NCBI GenBank assembly: GCA_963711505.1
Contig: CAVQEJ010000005.1
Span: 62,001 to 126,000 of the forward strand
DNA from: JAGWRA01 sp963711505
Lineage (GTDB): Bacteria; Acidobacteriota; Vicinamibacteria; Vicinamibacterales; CAVVIG01
DNA: 64,000 bases
Reading direction: 5' to 3'
The position numbers and the translations under genes were made by a program. A model generated the notes under the pieces. The model saw only the letters and a program-made list of their open reading frames with translations, was not told where the DNA came from and made no database searches. Below are positions 45,513-54,998 of the stretch, in pieces; the first letter of the stretch is position 1, and the number at the start of each line of letters is the position of its first letter.

Positions 45513-46724
45513 GATCGGATCCGCTCCAGCGGACTGCCGTTGGTTCGTTCGCACGCCTGGTGCACGAGCTTCATCAGTCGCCCGCGCGTGGCGGACGCAC
45601 TGGCGTTCTGCAGGAACCAGTCGCGGGCCGCCTTCGTGCGACGCGCGCGGTCGGCGGGATCGCCGGCGATGGCCTGGAGGGCGGCGGCGAGCCCCCGGGC
45701 GTCACCCGGCTCGTACAGCCATCCACGCGGCGCGTCGGTCCCGTCGCCGAGGATCTCGGGAAGGTCACCGACCCGTGACGCCGCCACGGGCACCTGCATG
45801 GCGAGCGCGTCCAGCAGCTTGGCCGGCACCTGCGCTTCGGCGAACGGCGTCCTCAACTGCGGAATCGGCACGGCCGTCGCCGCCGCCAGCAGCGCCGGCT
45901 GGTCACCGGTACTCCACGAACCCCAGGGTCCAGACACGTCCCGGCAGCCGGCGAGCCGCTTCGGCGAAGTCTTCCTCTGCGGGCGGGCCGGCCAGCACCA
46001 GCCCCCACGCGGCCGCCTCGGGCCATTCGAGCGCCTCGAGCAGCGTCCCCCACCCCTTGTGCGGCCGCGGCATGCCGCTGAACAGCGCCAGCGGGCGGTC
46101 GTCAGGCAGGTGGAACCGGCGGCGGCAGGCGGTCCGATCGAGCTCGGGCCGCGCCGGATCGAACTGTCGCTCGTCCGGGCCGTGCAGCACCCGTCGTCCG
46201 CCGTAGCGCTGCTCGAGTCGGTGACTGACGACGCTGACACCGGCGGCGCAGCGCGTGAAGGGATGGAGCGCACGCGTGTACTTCCACGCCGTCGCATGGC
46301 GCCAGCCCTTGATCAGGTCGCGCCAGACGAACGACGCGGGTGACGTGCCGAACGGTGTCCACTCGTCGTCTTCGACGTCCAGGAGCAGCGGCTTGCGGCG
46401 GCCGAACCCGCTGGCCAGCAGCGCCGGCCCCAGCGTGGTCAGCAGCGGCTTGCAGGCATACGCGATGTCGCCGCTCGCCATCTGCGCCAGCCGGTGCGCC
46501 GCGCCCAGCACGGCGCCGATGTCGAGCGAGCATCGAATCGTACGATACGGCAACAACTGCCGGTACGGCTCGTAGACGTCGGGGCCGCTGACGAGGAGCC
46601 CGAGCACTTCAACGTCGTACGCCGGCGCGAGAGCCAGCGCGAGCGGTGCGGCCCGCACGATCGGATTCGACGCCAGATCGTGCACGAAGAAGCTGATCTT
46701 CCGGCGCGGTGCGGATGGGGGCAT
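45509..46724 (-). CDS. Glycosyltransferase, GT-B fold, one frameshift
   Basis: A protein of about 404 aa beginning MPPSAPRRKISFFVHDLASN at 46724. The acceptor domain includes YACKPLLTTLGPALLASGFG, LLLDVEDDEWTPFG and ALFSGMPRPHKGWGTLLEAL. After TLGFVEY near 45910 the frame shifts; removing one C from TACCGGTGACC gives GDQPALLAAATAVPIPQLRT and the expected donor end PAKLLDALAMQVPVAASRVG. The stop at 45509 overlaps the flippase start. As written, the first frame terminates at 45903. Confidence 0.85.
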
Positions 46725-47755
46725 CACTCGGCGTCCAGCAGCCGTGCCCACGTCGGCGGCAGGCCTCGTCTGAGCTCGACGCCCGCGAAGGGCCTGCCCG
46801 GCCGGCTGCCGGCCGCGCGCGCCCACGCCGCCATGCGCGCGAGCCCTTCGGCCAGCGGCGTTGCCGGCCGCGAACCGAAGACCGCTGCCGCGCGCGTGTG
46901 GTCGCCGTAGATGACCGGCACCTCGTGGCGTCCGGGCAGGTGCTCGACGGGATGATCGGCCACGCCCATGGCCGCCGCCACCTGGACGGCCAGCTCGTTG
47001 ACCGAGTACGGGTGCTCCGCTCCGACGTTGAATACCCCGCCGATCGCCGCGGGCGTCCACGGGCTCTCGGCGACGAGCGGCACGACGTCCCCGACGTAGC
47101 TGAACGCGCGCTGCTGCGTGCCGTCGCCGAAGATCGTCATCGGCCGTCCCTGCAGCACCTGGTTCATGAAGATGCCGACCACGTTCCGGTACGGATCGCC
47201 CATGTTCTGGTACTCGCCGTAGACGTTGTGCGGACGGAAGATCACCGAGCGCAGACCGAACATGCCGGCCGCGGCCGCCAGGTCGAGCTCGACGGCCAGC
47301 TTGGCCACGCCATAGGGATCCTCGGGCCGGGGAACCTGGTCTTCGCGGACCGGCGACGCGGCGCGACCGTACACGGCGATCGAGCTGGTGAACACGAAGC
47401 ACTCGATCTCGTGCCGGATGGCTTCGTTGATCAGGTTCGCGCTGCCGGTCACGTTGTTCGTGTAGTTGAACCGCCGGATGAAATGAGACAGGCCTTCGGC
47501 CGCATAGGCGGCCAGATGGAACACGTAGCGCACGCGGTACCGCTCGAACACGTCTGCGAGCAGCGCATGGTCCAGAATGCTCCCCTCGACGAAGTCCAGG
47601 CCGGCCGGCAGGTTCTCGCGGAACCCGCCCGACAGATCGTCGAACCCCACGACGCGGACGCGGCCGCCGGCCGCCAGCGCCCGCACCAGGTGGGCGCCCA
47701 TGAAGCCCGCCGCGCCGGTGACCAGCGCGGTCGGCAGTGGCTGTTCGGTCGTCAT
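46724..47755 (-). CDS. NAD-dependent epimerase/dehydratase (extended SDR)
   Basis: A 343-aa nucleotide-sugar epimerase or dehydratase. The NAD motif is TALVTGAAGFMGAHLVRALA, followed by VFHLAAYAAEGLSHF, the catalytic Ser in FVFTSSIAVYG and YxxxK in EDPYGVAKLAVE. The downstream substrate region is RPHNVYGEYQNMGDPYRNVV. It resembles UDP-glucose 4-epimerase-like enzymes, but the exact sugar is open. ATG at 47755 overlaps the methyltransferase stop (ATGA) and its stop overlaps the next ATG by one base. Confidence 0.92.
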   Translation of the reverse strand: MTTEQPLPTALVTGAAGFMGAHLVRALAAGGRVRVVGFDDLSGGFRENLPAGLDFVEGSILDHALLADVFERYRVRYVFHLAAYAAEGLSHFIRRFNYTNNVTGSANLINEAIRHEIECFVFTSSIAVYGRAASPVREDQVPRPEDPYGVAKLAVELDLAAAAGMFGLRSVIFRPHNVYGEYQNMGDPYRNVVGIFMNQVLQGRPMTIFGDGTQQRAFSYVGDVVPLVAESPWTPAAIGGVFNVGAEHPYSVNELAVQVAAAMGVADHPVEHLPGRHEVPVIYGDHTRAAAVFGSRPATPLAEGLARMAAWARAAGSRPGRPFAGVELRRGLPPTWARLLDAE

Positions 47756-48507
47756 GATTCGGCCTCGACGCCCGGGCGATCGGCGCGATCGATCCGGACG
47801 AGAATCTGGTTCGCCAGCAGGTTCGGCCAGGCGCGATGCAGCCCGGCGACCGTCACGCCGTTGGTCGGGTACCAGGCCGATGCCGGCAGCCCGAGCGCCG
47901 CGAGCCAGCGCCGGAAGTCCGGCACCGACCAGAAGCGCAGGTGCTCTCCCGGAAACGCCACCCACTGGACGGGAAAGCGGCCGCACAGCAGCCGCAGGCG
48001 ATGCGGGAAGTAGGCGATGTTCGGAAACGTCAGCCACAGGGCCCGGGTGGCCAGCGCCCACCCGTCGCGCACGAACGACTCCGGATCGGGCACGTGCTCC
48101 AGCACCTCGCTCATGACGACGTGGTCGAATCGGGCCGTCGTGTCCCGCCTGAAGTCCGCCAGCGTCTGCACGCGGGCGTCCACGCCGCGGCGGAGGGCCG
48201 CCTCCACCGCGCGTGTACTGATGTCCAGACCGCTCCCCCGGATCCCGCGCTCACGTGCCAGGTACTCGAGCATCGCGCCGTCGCCGCACCCGACGTCGAG
48301 CAACGTCTCTCCGCGGTCGAGCTGGCCGGCGAGGATCTCGAACCGGGCCTGCACGCTGCCCGGCTCGCGCTCGGCCCAGTACGTCTCGTAGTCGATACCG
48401 GTCGCCCGCCAGGCCGGATCGACCACGGCCCCGCGCAGCGCCGCCACCACTTCGCGGGCACTGAAGTACCCGCGCACGAGCGAACGCTTCAGCGCCGAGT
48501 CACGCAT
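47752..48507 (-). CDS. SAM-dependent methyltransferase (MetW/Methyltransf_12-like)
   Basis: A 251-aa protein with SAM motif I (ETLLDVGCGDGAMLEYLARE), GSGLDISTRAVEAALRRG, and FDHVVMSEVLEHVPDPESFV. The C-terminal part (WLTFPNIAYFPHRLRLLCGR, FPGEHLRFWSVPDFRRWLA) is the MetW-like arrangement seen in many sugar and lipid carrier clusters. Start ATG at 48507, six bases after the preceding glycosyltransferase. Confidence 0.88.
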   Translation of the reverse strand: MRDSALKRSLVRGYFSAREVVAALRGAVVDPAWRATGIDYETYWAEREPGSVQARFEILAGQLDRGETLLDVGCGDGAMLEYLARERGIRGSGLDISTRAVEAALRRGVDARVQTLADFRRDTTARFDHVVMSEVLEHVPDPESFVRDGWALATRALWLTFPNIAYFPHRLRLLCGRFPVQWVAFPGEHLRFWSVPDFRRWLAALGLPASAWYPTNGVTVAGLHRAWPNLLANQILVRIDRADRPGVEAES

Positions 48508-48513
48508 GGTCCC

Positions 48514-49734
48514 TCAGTGCGCCTCGGCGAAGACGGCGCTCCACGCCTCCGCGAACCGCGTCCGATCGAAGGCCGCCGCCGACGCCTGCGCGGCACGGCC
48601 GGCCCGCGCGCAGCGGTCGGCGTCGACCAGGAAGTATTCCAGCCCGTCGGCCAGCGCGTCGGCTGTCGTGTCGCGGCAGATCCAGCCGGTCTCTCCGTGG
48701 GCGATCAGTTCGGGCAGCGCGCCGGTGGGCAGGACGACCGACGGCAGGCCCGCCTCCTTCGCCTCGACGACGACGATGCCGAAGCCCTCGCGCTGTTCCG
48801 GCCGCGATGGGACGCAGTGAATCGCCGCGCCCTTCAGCAGCGCCGGCACGTCTTCGCGCTCCCCGAGGAACCGCACCCGGCCCGCCAGGTCCGGACGGCT
48901 CGCGCGCTCGCGCAGCGCGTTGCGATACCGGACCAGCGGCGGTGCTGCCCAGTCGTCGATGGCCCCGACCACATCGAGCCGCGCATCGCAGCCGCGCGAC
49001 ACGACGAGGCCGACCGCCTCGAGCAGCAGGTCGGGCCCCTTCTCGGGGATGACCTGCCCCACGTAGATCACCCGGCCCGGGTCGCGCAGGACGCCATTCG
49101 ACGGCGGCACCGCCCGGGCGGGAGCCGTGTTGTAAATCTGCGTCACCTTGGCCGCGGGGATCCCGTGCGCCAGCAGTTCGCCCGCCGTGTACTTCGAGTT
49201 GCAGACGAAGCGGTCGACCACCGGATTGATCACCAGGCGCCAGAGCCGCCGGTAGAACGGACCGGGCGCCGGCGCATTCCCGAGCCGCATCACCACGGTC
49301 GTGCCGGTGAGGCGCAGCAGGATCAGCGCCGGGAAGTGGCGCAGCACGCTCGTGAACTCGGGGACGAACACGTGGGTCGGCCGGAACCGCCAGGCATCCA
49401 CGAGCAGCCGGGTGCTCGTGCGCAGGATGTCGCCGGTCAGCCGCAGCGTCTGGACGAGGCCGGGACGCCGCGAGAAGGCGTGCAGGTACGAGCTGGTCGA
49501 CCAGCTCGCGCCGATCGCTTCGGCCCGCGCCGCAATGGGATGCGGCTCGGACGGCCAATCCCAGTTGGCCCACGTGTTCGTGATGCAATGCACCGGCCCG
49601 CCCTGCTCGCGCAGCACGCGGAGCACCTCGAAGGTCATCCGCTCGAGGCCCGACACGATCGACATCAGGCCGCACAGCGCGAGCACCCGCGGCGGCGCGT
49701 CGTGAGCGCCCGTTTGCCGCGCGCGGCGGCTCAC
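48514..49734 (-). CDS. Glycosyltransferase family 4 protein
   Basis: A 406-aa GT-B enzyme: RVLALCGLMSIVSGLERMTF, CNSKYTAGELLAHGIPAAKV, VIYVGQVIPEKGPDLLLEAV, and SRPEQREGFGIVVVEAKEAG as the EX7E donor site. GTG at 49734 (MSRRARQ) is preferred because it overlaps a TGA at 49731-49733 that can close the upstream gene; the frame itself is open to 49818, inside sequence belonging to that gene. Confidence 0.88.
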   Translation of the reverse strand: MSRRARQTGAHDAPPRVLALCGLMSIVSGLERMTFEVLRVLREQGGPVHCITNTWANWDWPSEPHPIAARAEAIGASWSTSSYLHAFSRRPGLVQTLRLTGDILRTSTRLLVDAWRFRPTHVFVPEFTSVLRHFPALILLRLTGTTVVMRLGNAPAPGPFYRRLWRLVINPVVDRFVCNSKYTAGELLAHGIPAAKVTQIYNTAPARAVPPSNGVLRDPGRVIYVGQVIPEKGPDLLLEAVGLVVSRGCDARLDVVGAIDDWAAPPLVRYRNALRERASRPDLAGRVRFLGEREDVPALLKGAAIHCVPSRPEQREGFGIVVVEAKEAGLPSVVLPTGALPELIAHGETGWICRDTTADALADGLEYFLVDADRCARAGRAAQASAAAFDRTRFAEAWSAVFAEAH

Positions 49735-50914
49735 GATTTCCTCGCAGGCCCCGACCAGGCCGGTCGTGGCCGCGGCCACGGAGTACCGCTCGACGCGCTG
49801 CCGGCAGGCGGCCGCCACCGCCGACTGCCGGGCCGGCGATTGCTGCCGGATCCGGCGTCAGCGCGTCGGCGAGGGCCTCGACGTTCCCGGCCGGAAACAG
49901 CTCGCCCGTCTCCCCGGGCGCGACCAGGTCGGGCGCGCAGCCGACGCGGTCGCTGACGACGCACGGCAGCCCAGTGGCGAGCGCCTCGTTCACCACGAGT
50001 CCCCAGCTCTCGCGCGCGCTCGGCAACACCAGACAATCGGCCACGGCGTAGGCGCGCCCGAGCGCCGACTGATTAAGGAAGCCGGCGAAGGTGACCGGCG
50101 CGTCGAGGCGCGCGGCCTCAGCGCGGCAGGCGGCCTCGAGCGGCCCGGCGCCGACGACCAGCAGGCGCGCGCCCGGTGCCAGCCGCGCCACGCCGGCGAT
50201 CGCATCCAGCGGCTGCTTCACGTCCTCGAGCTTGCCGACGAACAGCACGACGAACTCGTCGGCGGCGATCCCGAACGCCCGGCGCGCGGCGGCACGGCCG
50301 TCGGGCGTCTGATGCGGCGCGGCGGTCGACGCGAAGAACCCGTTGTCGACCGAGTGCGGTGCCGCGAAGATGCGCGTGGCCGGTACGCCGAAGTGCCGCA
50401 GGTAGGCCCGGCTGCGCCGGCCCGGTGTGAGACAGGCCGCGAATCGATGCAGCAGCAGCCGCGTCCGCAGGCCCCACGCCGGCCGCCGCCAGCCGCCCGG
50501 CGCGCTGCCCAGGTGCGTGTCGCCGCGGTAGATTACCGGCACGCCACGCCGGCGGCAGGCGCGCAGCGCGCGCCGCAGCGTCACCGAATGCCAGCCCATC
50601 AGCAGCACGACGTCGGGCCGGCTGTCGACCAGCGCCGGGACGATCGCCGGCACGTCGACGCCCCGCCACGCCCCGCTGCTCACGTCGTCTTCTGGCTGCG
50701 CCGGCCGGACCACCTGCGCGCGATAGCCGTCGAGCAGCGGAACGTCCCACTCGAACGGCTGCCCGAAGCCGACGCCCTGCTGCGCGGCCGTGGGCTGCGT
50801 CGCATAGAGCACGGTCAGATCGATCGGCGCGCCGTGGGCCGCGACGTGGCGGAACCACGGCGCGTAGTACTGCACCGGGTGCGTCATGACGACCGTCAGC
50901 CGGATCCGGTTCAT
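49731..50914 (-). CDS. Glycosyltransferase family 4 protein, C-terminal frameshift
   Basis: A protein of about 394 aa starting at ATG 50914 (MNRIRLTVVMTHPVQYYAPW), which overlaps the FkbM stop (ATGA). Core motifs are VVLLMGWHSVTLRRALRACR, VVLFVGKLEDVKQPLDAIAG and VLPSARESWGLVVNEALATG (EX7E). After VEALADALT near 49858 the frame shifts; the expected tail (RQQSPARQSAVAAACRQRVE, RYSVAAATTGLVGACEEIV) lies in the frame of the next gene. A second small shift would be needed to use the stop at 49731. Confidence 0.85.
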
Positions 50915-51663
50915 GCCCACGAACGGTCCGTCGCCAGCGAGCTGTCGCGACGGACGAGGATGACGTCCGCCATGCAGAGCCGCTGGTCGCGCGCCCTGGC
51001 GCCCAGGCAGGCGATGTCGTGCAGCTCGAACCCGTGCTCGCCGGCGCGGTTCAGCAGGTCGGCGAACGTCGGGCCGCCGTTGTCGTTGATCGGGTAGATC
51101 TGCACCTCGGTGAGCAGCACCTCGACCGCCGGCAGCACGCGCGAGGCCCCTTCGAGCGCCTGCATCTCGTGCCCTTCCAGATCGAGCTTCAGGAGCACCC
51201 GGTCCGCCGGCGTCACATCGTCCGCGATCAGGTCGTCGAGCGTCGCGGCCGGCACCTCAATCTCCGGCGTCCAGCCGCTCCCCGCCGGCACGACGGCGAC
51301 ACCGGTGCCGCCGACGGCCGTGTCTCCGGCCAGCGAGACGCGCGAGACGCCGGGCAGCGTGATGGCGCAGGGATGGACGACCAGCGAGGGGTCGCCAGCC
51401 GCCAGACGGTGCAGCACCTCCACGCAGACCGGCTGCGGCTCGATCAGGTGGAACCGCGCCTCGGGAAAGACGCGGCGCGCCATTCCGGTCCAGGTGCCCC
51501 GATTCGCACCGCCATCGATGACGACCGTCGGCACGAATCCCCGATCGCGCAACAGCTGCATCGATTCCGGCATCGCATTGAAGCGGTTCGGCAACGTCGC
51601 CCGCGTCACGCGATAGCCGGCCCGGAGGAGCAGCCGGCGGACGAGCGTCTTCAGGGATGGCAT
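50911..51663 (-). CDS. FkbM family methyltransferase
   Basis: A 250-aa SAM-dependent O-methyltransferase of the FkbM type: VPTVVIDGGANRGTWTGMAR (motif I), RFHLIEPQPVCVEVLHRLA, and VLLKLDLEGHEMQALEGASR. ATG at 51663 is separated from the preceding stop by one base. FkbM enzymes in polysaccharide loci methylate sugar hydroxyls. It is one of three in this operon. Confidence 0.9.
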   Translation of the reverse strand: MPSLKTLVRRLLLRAGYRVTRATLPNRFNAMPESMQLLRDRGFVPTVVIDGGANRGTWTGMARRVFPEARFHLIEPQPVCVEVLHRLAAGDPSLVVHPCAITLPGVSRVSLAGDTAVGGTGVAVVPAGSGWTPEIEVPAATLDDLIADDVTPADRVLLKLDLEGHEMQALEGASRVLPAVEVLLTEVQIYPINDNGGPTFADLLNRAGEHGFELHDIACLGARARDQRLCMADVILVRRDSSLATDRSWA

Positions 51664-51664
51664 G

Positions 51665-53035
51665 TCAGCTCCGCGCGCTCCCCGCGGCGTGCACCGGCTG
51701 CACGGTGCCGGCCGGTACCCGTGCGGCCGGCGACCCGGTCGAGGACGCCGGCCAGGGTGCCCGGCCAGCGTCGCGGCGAAGTACGGGCGCAGCGCCTCCA
51801 TGCGGACGTCGTCGGCGCGGTACCTGAGGGGCGGCACACAGGTCGGCGAGGGCGCCGAAGATCGTCTCGACGCAGGCGCGGGCACGCGTGCGGTCGCCGT
51901 AGGTGACGAGGCGCACCGTCGGCGGCCGCGTGACCCGCTCGATCACGCCGACGGCCGTGCTCGCCTCGTGATAGAGCGCGAGCAGCGGCCGGTGCGCGAG
52001 CAGCGCGCCGTACAGCTTGCTGGGGGTGTAGTGCGGCTCGCTGCTGCCCAGCAGCAGGACGGCCGTCGACTGGACCTGCACGCCCAGCGCGGTCAGGTAG
52101 TCCGCGCGCAACGGCGCCTCCGTGACCCGCGCCGCAACGCCGAGCTCCTGCGCGACGGGCAGCACGACTGGCGCCGCCGACCCCTCCCGCCGGTTGCTCG
52201 TACCGACGAAGTGCAGGCGCACGCGTTCGTACAGCGCCGGGCGGCGATCCCGCAGCAGCGCCACCGCCTCGAGCAGCGCGTGCAGCGTCTCTCGTCCTTC
52301 CGGCAGCAGGGCCCCGACGTAGCTGAGGTGCAGGCAGCCGTCTTTAGCGTCGAAATACGGATTGTCGATCGGCTGCTCTCGCAGCCGATCGAAGTCCGCC
52401 GGCTCCACGCCAATCGGAATCTCGACGCACGGTGGCGGCGGCACGGGCCGCACGCGCTCGAGTACATCGTCGCAGATGCGCCGCGACACGCCGACCAGGG
52501 CGTCGGCCGCGCGCACGACCCGGGGCTCCAGCCATGCCGCGACAGCGCGCGTCAGCCGGCTCTTCATGTCGACGGCGCCACCGGGACCGCCCCCGACCGT
52601 CCGTCCCCAGGCACCGACCCATGGATCCTGATAGTCGAGCACGAACGGCACGCCGAACCGGCGCTTCAGCATCGGACCCAGCACGGCGGGGTACGTCGGG
52701 TAGATCGTGATGAACAGCGCATCGAATCGTTCCCGCGCGAACAGCGAGATCGCACGGCTCCGGAGACCGGCCAGCGCGCGCACGCCGAGGTCGCCGATGC
52801 CGATCGGGCGGGTGAGGCGAGCCGACCAGGCGCGGCTCCGGATGACGCGCAGATCGGGCGGAACGAGCCCGGCCAGCCGCGCGTCCAGCGGTCCTTCGCA
52901 GTCGCGCGGGTCCACGGTCAGAACCGTCGGCTCCCAGCCGTACGCGGGCAGGTGCGGCGCCAGCAGCCGTACGCGGTGGGTGCCGGCCGAGGAATCCGGC
53001 GGAAAATGCGGGCTGATGAGGAGCACGCGCGGCAT
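51665..53035 (-). CDS. Glycosyltransferase family 4 protein, C-terminal frameshift
   Basis: A protein of about 456 aa: MPRVLLISPHFPPDSSAGTH, FDALFITIYPTYPAVLGPML, VPFVLDYQDPWVGAWG, CLHLSYVGALLPEGRETLHA and LLLGSSEPHYTPSKLYGALL. The sequence after FGALADLCA (near 51835) is in a wrong frame; PPLRYRADDVRMEALRPYFA and then AGTLAGVLDRVAGRTGTGRH are found in the two other frames, so two indels affect the last 60 residues. ATG at 53035. The motif order resembles GT4 enzymes acting on deoxy- or aminosugars. Confidence 0.85.
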   Translation of the reverse strand: MPRVLLISPHFPPDSSAGTHRVRLLAPHLPAYGWEPTVLTVDPRDCEGPLDARLAGLVPPDLRVIRSRAWSARLTRPIGIGDLGVRALAGLRSRAISLFARERFDALFITIYPTYPAVLGPMLKRRFGVPFVLDYQDPWVGAWGRTVGGGPGGAVDMKSRLTRAVAAWLEPRVVRAADALVGVSRRICDDVLERVRPVPPPPCVEIPIGVEPADFDRLREQPIDNPYFDAKDGCLHLSYVGALLPEGRETLHALLEAVALLRDRRPALYERVRLHFVGTSNRREGSAAPVVLPVAQELGVAARVTEAPLRADYLTALGVQVQSTAVLLLGSSEPHYTPSKLYGALLAHRPLLALYHEASTAVGVIERVTRPPTVRLVTYGDRTRARACVETIFGALADLCAAPQVPRRRRPHGGAAPVLRRDAGRAPWPASSTGSPAARVPAGTVQPVHAAGSARS

Positions 53036-53043
53036 GGAATCGC

Positions 53044-53928
53044 TCAGAGCGCCACGATATGACCCGATTGCGGTTCGTCGGCCGGCCCCAGCGGCACGAG
53101 CCCTCCCGGGGTGACACGGGAACACTGGTAGCCGCTGGCCCGGAGGCGCGACAGCACGTCGACGGCAGCCGGCCGGTCGTGCAGCTCGATCACGAACGCG
53201 GGATGATGCTCGGCGAGCAGCCGCGATGCCCCGGCGAGCACGAGGCCTTCCGCCCCCTCCACGTCGATCTTCACGAGTCCCGGCGCCGGCCGCTCCGCCG
53301 ACAGCAGCGAATCGAGCCGCACGGCCGGTACCGCCACGCGCCGATCGCCCGGCTGCGGATCCCAGAGCGGGACGCCCGGGCTGACGATCTGACAGATGGC
53401 ACCCGCTTCGCGCACGACGAGATCGACTTCCCCGTCTCGATCGCCGACGGCCGCTTCGAGCGGCTCGATCCGATCGGCGAGCGCCGGATTGCCCGCGAGG
53501 CTGCACCGGAGGCACTCGAGATTGTGCGCGGCCGGCTCGATGGCGAGGACGCGTCCCGTGGTGTGGGCGGCGCACAGCAGGGAGAACAGTCCGCAGTTCG
53601 CGCCGACGTCCCAGACATCGCGCGTACCGTACGGTCGATGCGGATCGCCGAGTAACGCCGTCAGGCACTCGGCGACGTGCGGCTCGTAGGTCCCCATCGG
53701 AAAGGCGAGCTGGTTGGGATGGGTCGAGTGAAGCCGGATCCCCCTGAACGGACCGTTCGTCACGGTGTGCCACCCGAGCCGCGACGGTCCCCAGCCGAGA
53801 CGCCGGCAGACACCGGCCCAGATCCGCCAGGCGGCCGGGCGATTGGTGACCCACCGCTTCACGTGCCACGGCGCCTTCACGAACGGCTGAAGCAGCGCGG
53901 GCAGCCGGACGTCTGCGTCAGCCGTCAT
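53044..53928 (-). CDS. FkbM family methyltransferase
   Basis: A 294-aa enzyme: VWDVGANCGLFSLLCAAHTT as SAM motif I, GRVLAIEPAAHNLECLRCSL, and APGLVKIDVEGAEGLVLAGA. The N-terminal extension (APWHVKRWVTNRPAAWRIWA) is helical and basic. ATG at 53928 overlaps the glycosyltransferase stop (ATGA). It probably methylates a polymer sugar. Confidence 0.9.
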   Translation of the reverse strand: MTADADVRLPALLQPFVKAPWHVKRWVTNRPAAWRIWAGVCRRLGWGPSRLGWHTVTNGPFRGIRLHSTHPNQLAFPMGTYEPHVAECLTALLGDPHRPYGTRDVWDVGANCGLFSLLCAAHTTGRVLAIEPAAHNLECLRCSLAGNPALADRIEPLEAAVGDRDGEVDLVVREAGAICQIVSPGVPLWDPQPGDRRVAVPAVRLDSLLSAERPAPGLVKIDVEGAEGLVLAGASRLLAEHHPAFVIELHDRPAAVDVLSRLRASGYQCSRVTPGGLVPLGPADEPQSGHIVAL

Positions 53929-54998
53929 CGCGCCGCCCGCTCCGCCACGGCCCGCCGCAGGAGCCGCTCGAGAGCCGTGACGAACACCGGCGCATCGAAG
54001 CGCGCCTCGCAGTCGGCCCGCACGGCGGCGCGATCGATTTCGTCCAGCCGGGCCACGGCGGCGGTGGCGGCGTCGACGCCCCGGCACACGAAGCCGTTGA
54101 CCCCGTCCCGGACGATCTCCGGTACGCTGCCGTACGGGAAGCCGATCACCGGCGTCCCGCACGCGAAGGCCTCCGCCATGACGATGCCGAACGCCTCTTT
54201 CCATTCGATGGGAAACAGCAGCGCGGCCGCCGAGCCGAGCAGCGCATTCTTCCGCTCGTCATCGACCGGTCCGACATAGCTGACCTGTGCCCCGTCGATG
54301 TGCGGCGCGATCTCCCGCTCGAAGTAAGCCGCCTCCTCGCCTTCCGTGATCCGGTTGCCGGCGATGATCAGCCGCCGACCGGCTGCGCGCGCGATGGCGA
54401 TGGCATGATGCGCCCCCTTGATCGGCTCGAGGCGTCCCAGCCACGCCAGCGGGGCATCGGCCGCCACCGTCGGCACGAAGGTGAAGCGTGCGGCCTCCAC
54501 CGCGTCGTACAGCGTCTCCCAGCGTCCACCACGCCCGCCCTGCTGCGGGAGCTCGTCGTATACGCTCGCCGACGCGCCCGCGAACCGGATCGACGGGCCG
54601 GCGATCCGCACGGCCGTGTGCACGCCGCGCCACGGCACGACGCCGCGGCAGTACCGCTGGATCTTCGGCAGGCGCCGATCGGCCAGGATCGGCAGCAGCG
54701 CCGCGAGCCGGCCCCAGCTGAACACCACGTCGAGCTCGTGACGCCGGCGCCAGAGCGCGCTCCCCACCTGCCACAGTTCGCCCAGCCGCGCGCGCGGACC
54801 GCGGTGCGGGGGCACGCCATACGGCACGAGCGTGCCGGCCGTGCGGCTGGCGGGATGCGCGAGCAGCGTCACGACATGCCCCCGCGCGGCCAGGCCGCGC
54901 ACGGCGATGTCCGCGACCCGCTCGATGCCGCCGTAATAGCGTGGCGGCACGGGCAGGTAGGGGTCGACGGTGATCGCGATGCGCAGCCGCGCCATCAC
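53925..54998 (-). CDS. Glycosyltransferase family 4 protein
   Basis: A 357-aa GT-B enzyme: AITVDPYLPVPPRYYGGIER, LDVVFSWGRLAALLPILADR, APLAWLGRLEPIKGAHHAIA, VSYVGPVDDERKNALLGSAA, and FPIEWKEAFGIVMAEAFACG as EX7E. Two starts are possible, GTG 54998 (GTGA overlap) and ATG 54995 (TGATG overlap). It sits between two FkbM methyltransferase genes. Confidence 0.92.
   Translation of the reverse strand: MMARLRIAITVDPYLPVPPRYYGGIERVADIAVRGLAARGHVVTLLAHPASRTAGTLVPYGVPPHRGPRARLGELWQVGSALWRRRHELDVVFSWGRLAALLPILADRRLPKIQRYCRGVVPWRGVHTAVRIAGPSIRFAGASASVYDELPQQGGRGGRWETLYDAVEAARFTFVPTVAADAPLAWLGRLEPIKGAHHAIAIARAAGRRLIIAGNRITEGEEAAYFEREIAPHIDGAQVSYVGPVDDERKNALLGSAAALLFPIEWKEAFGIVMAEAFACGTPVIGFPYGSVPEIVRDGVNGFVCRGVDAATAAVARLDEIDRAAVRADCEARFDAPVFVTALERLLRRAVAERAAR

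Noticed and set aside
48514..50914. Natural fusion of two glycosyltransferases
   Set aside because: After one frame correction no stop separates them, but the GTGA junction at 49731-49734 and the paired indels make two separate genes more likely.
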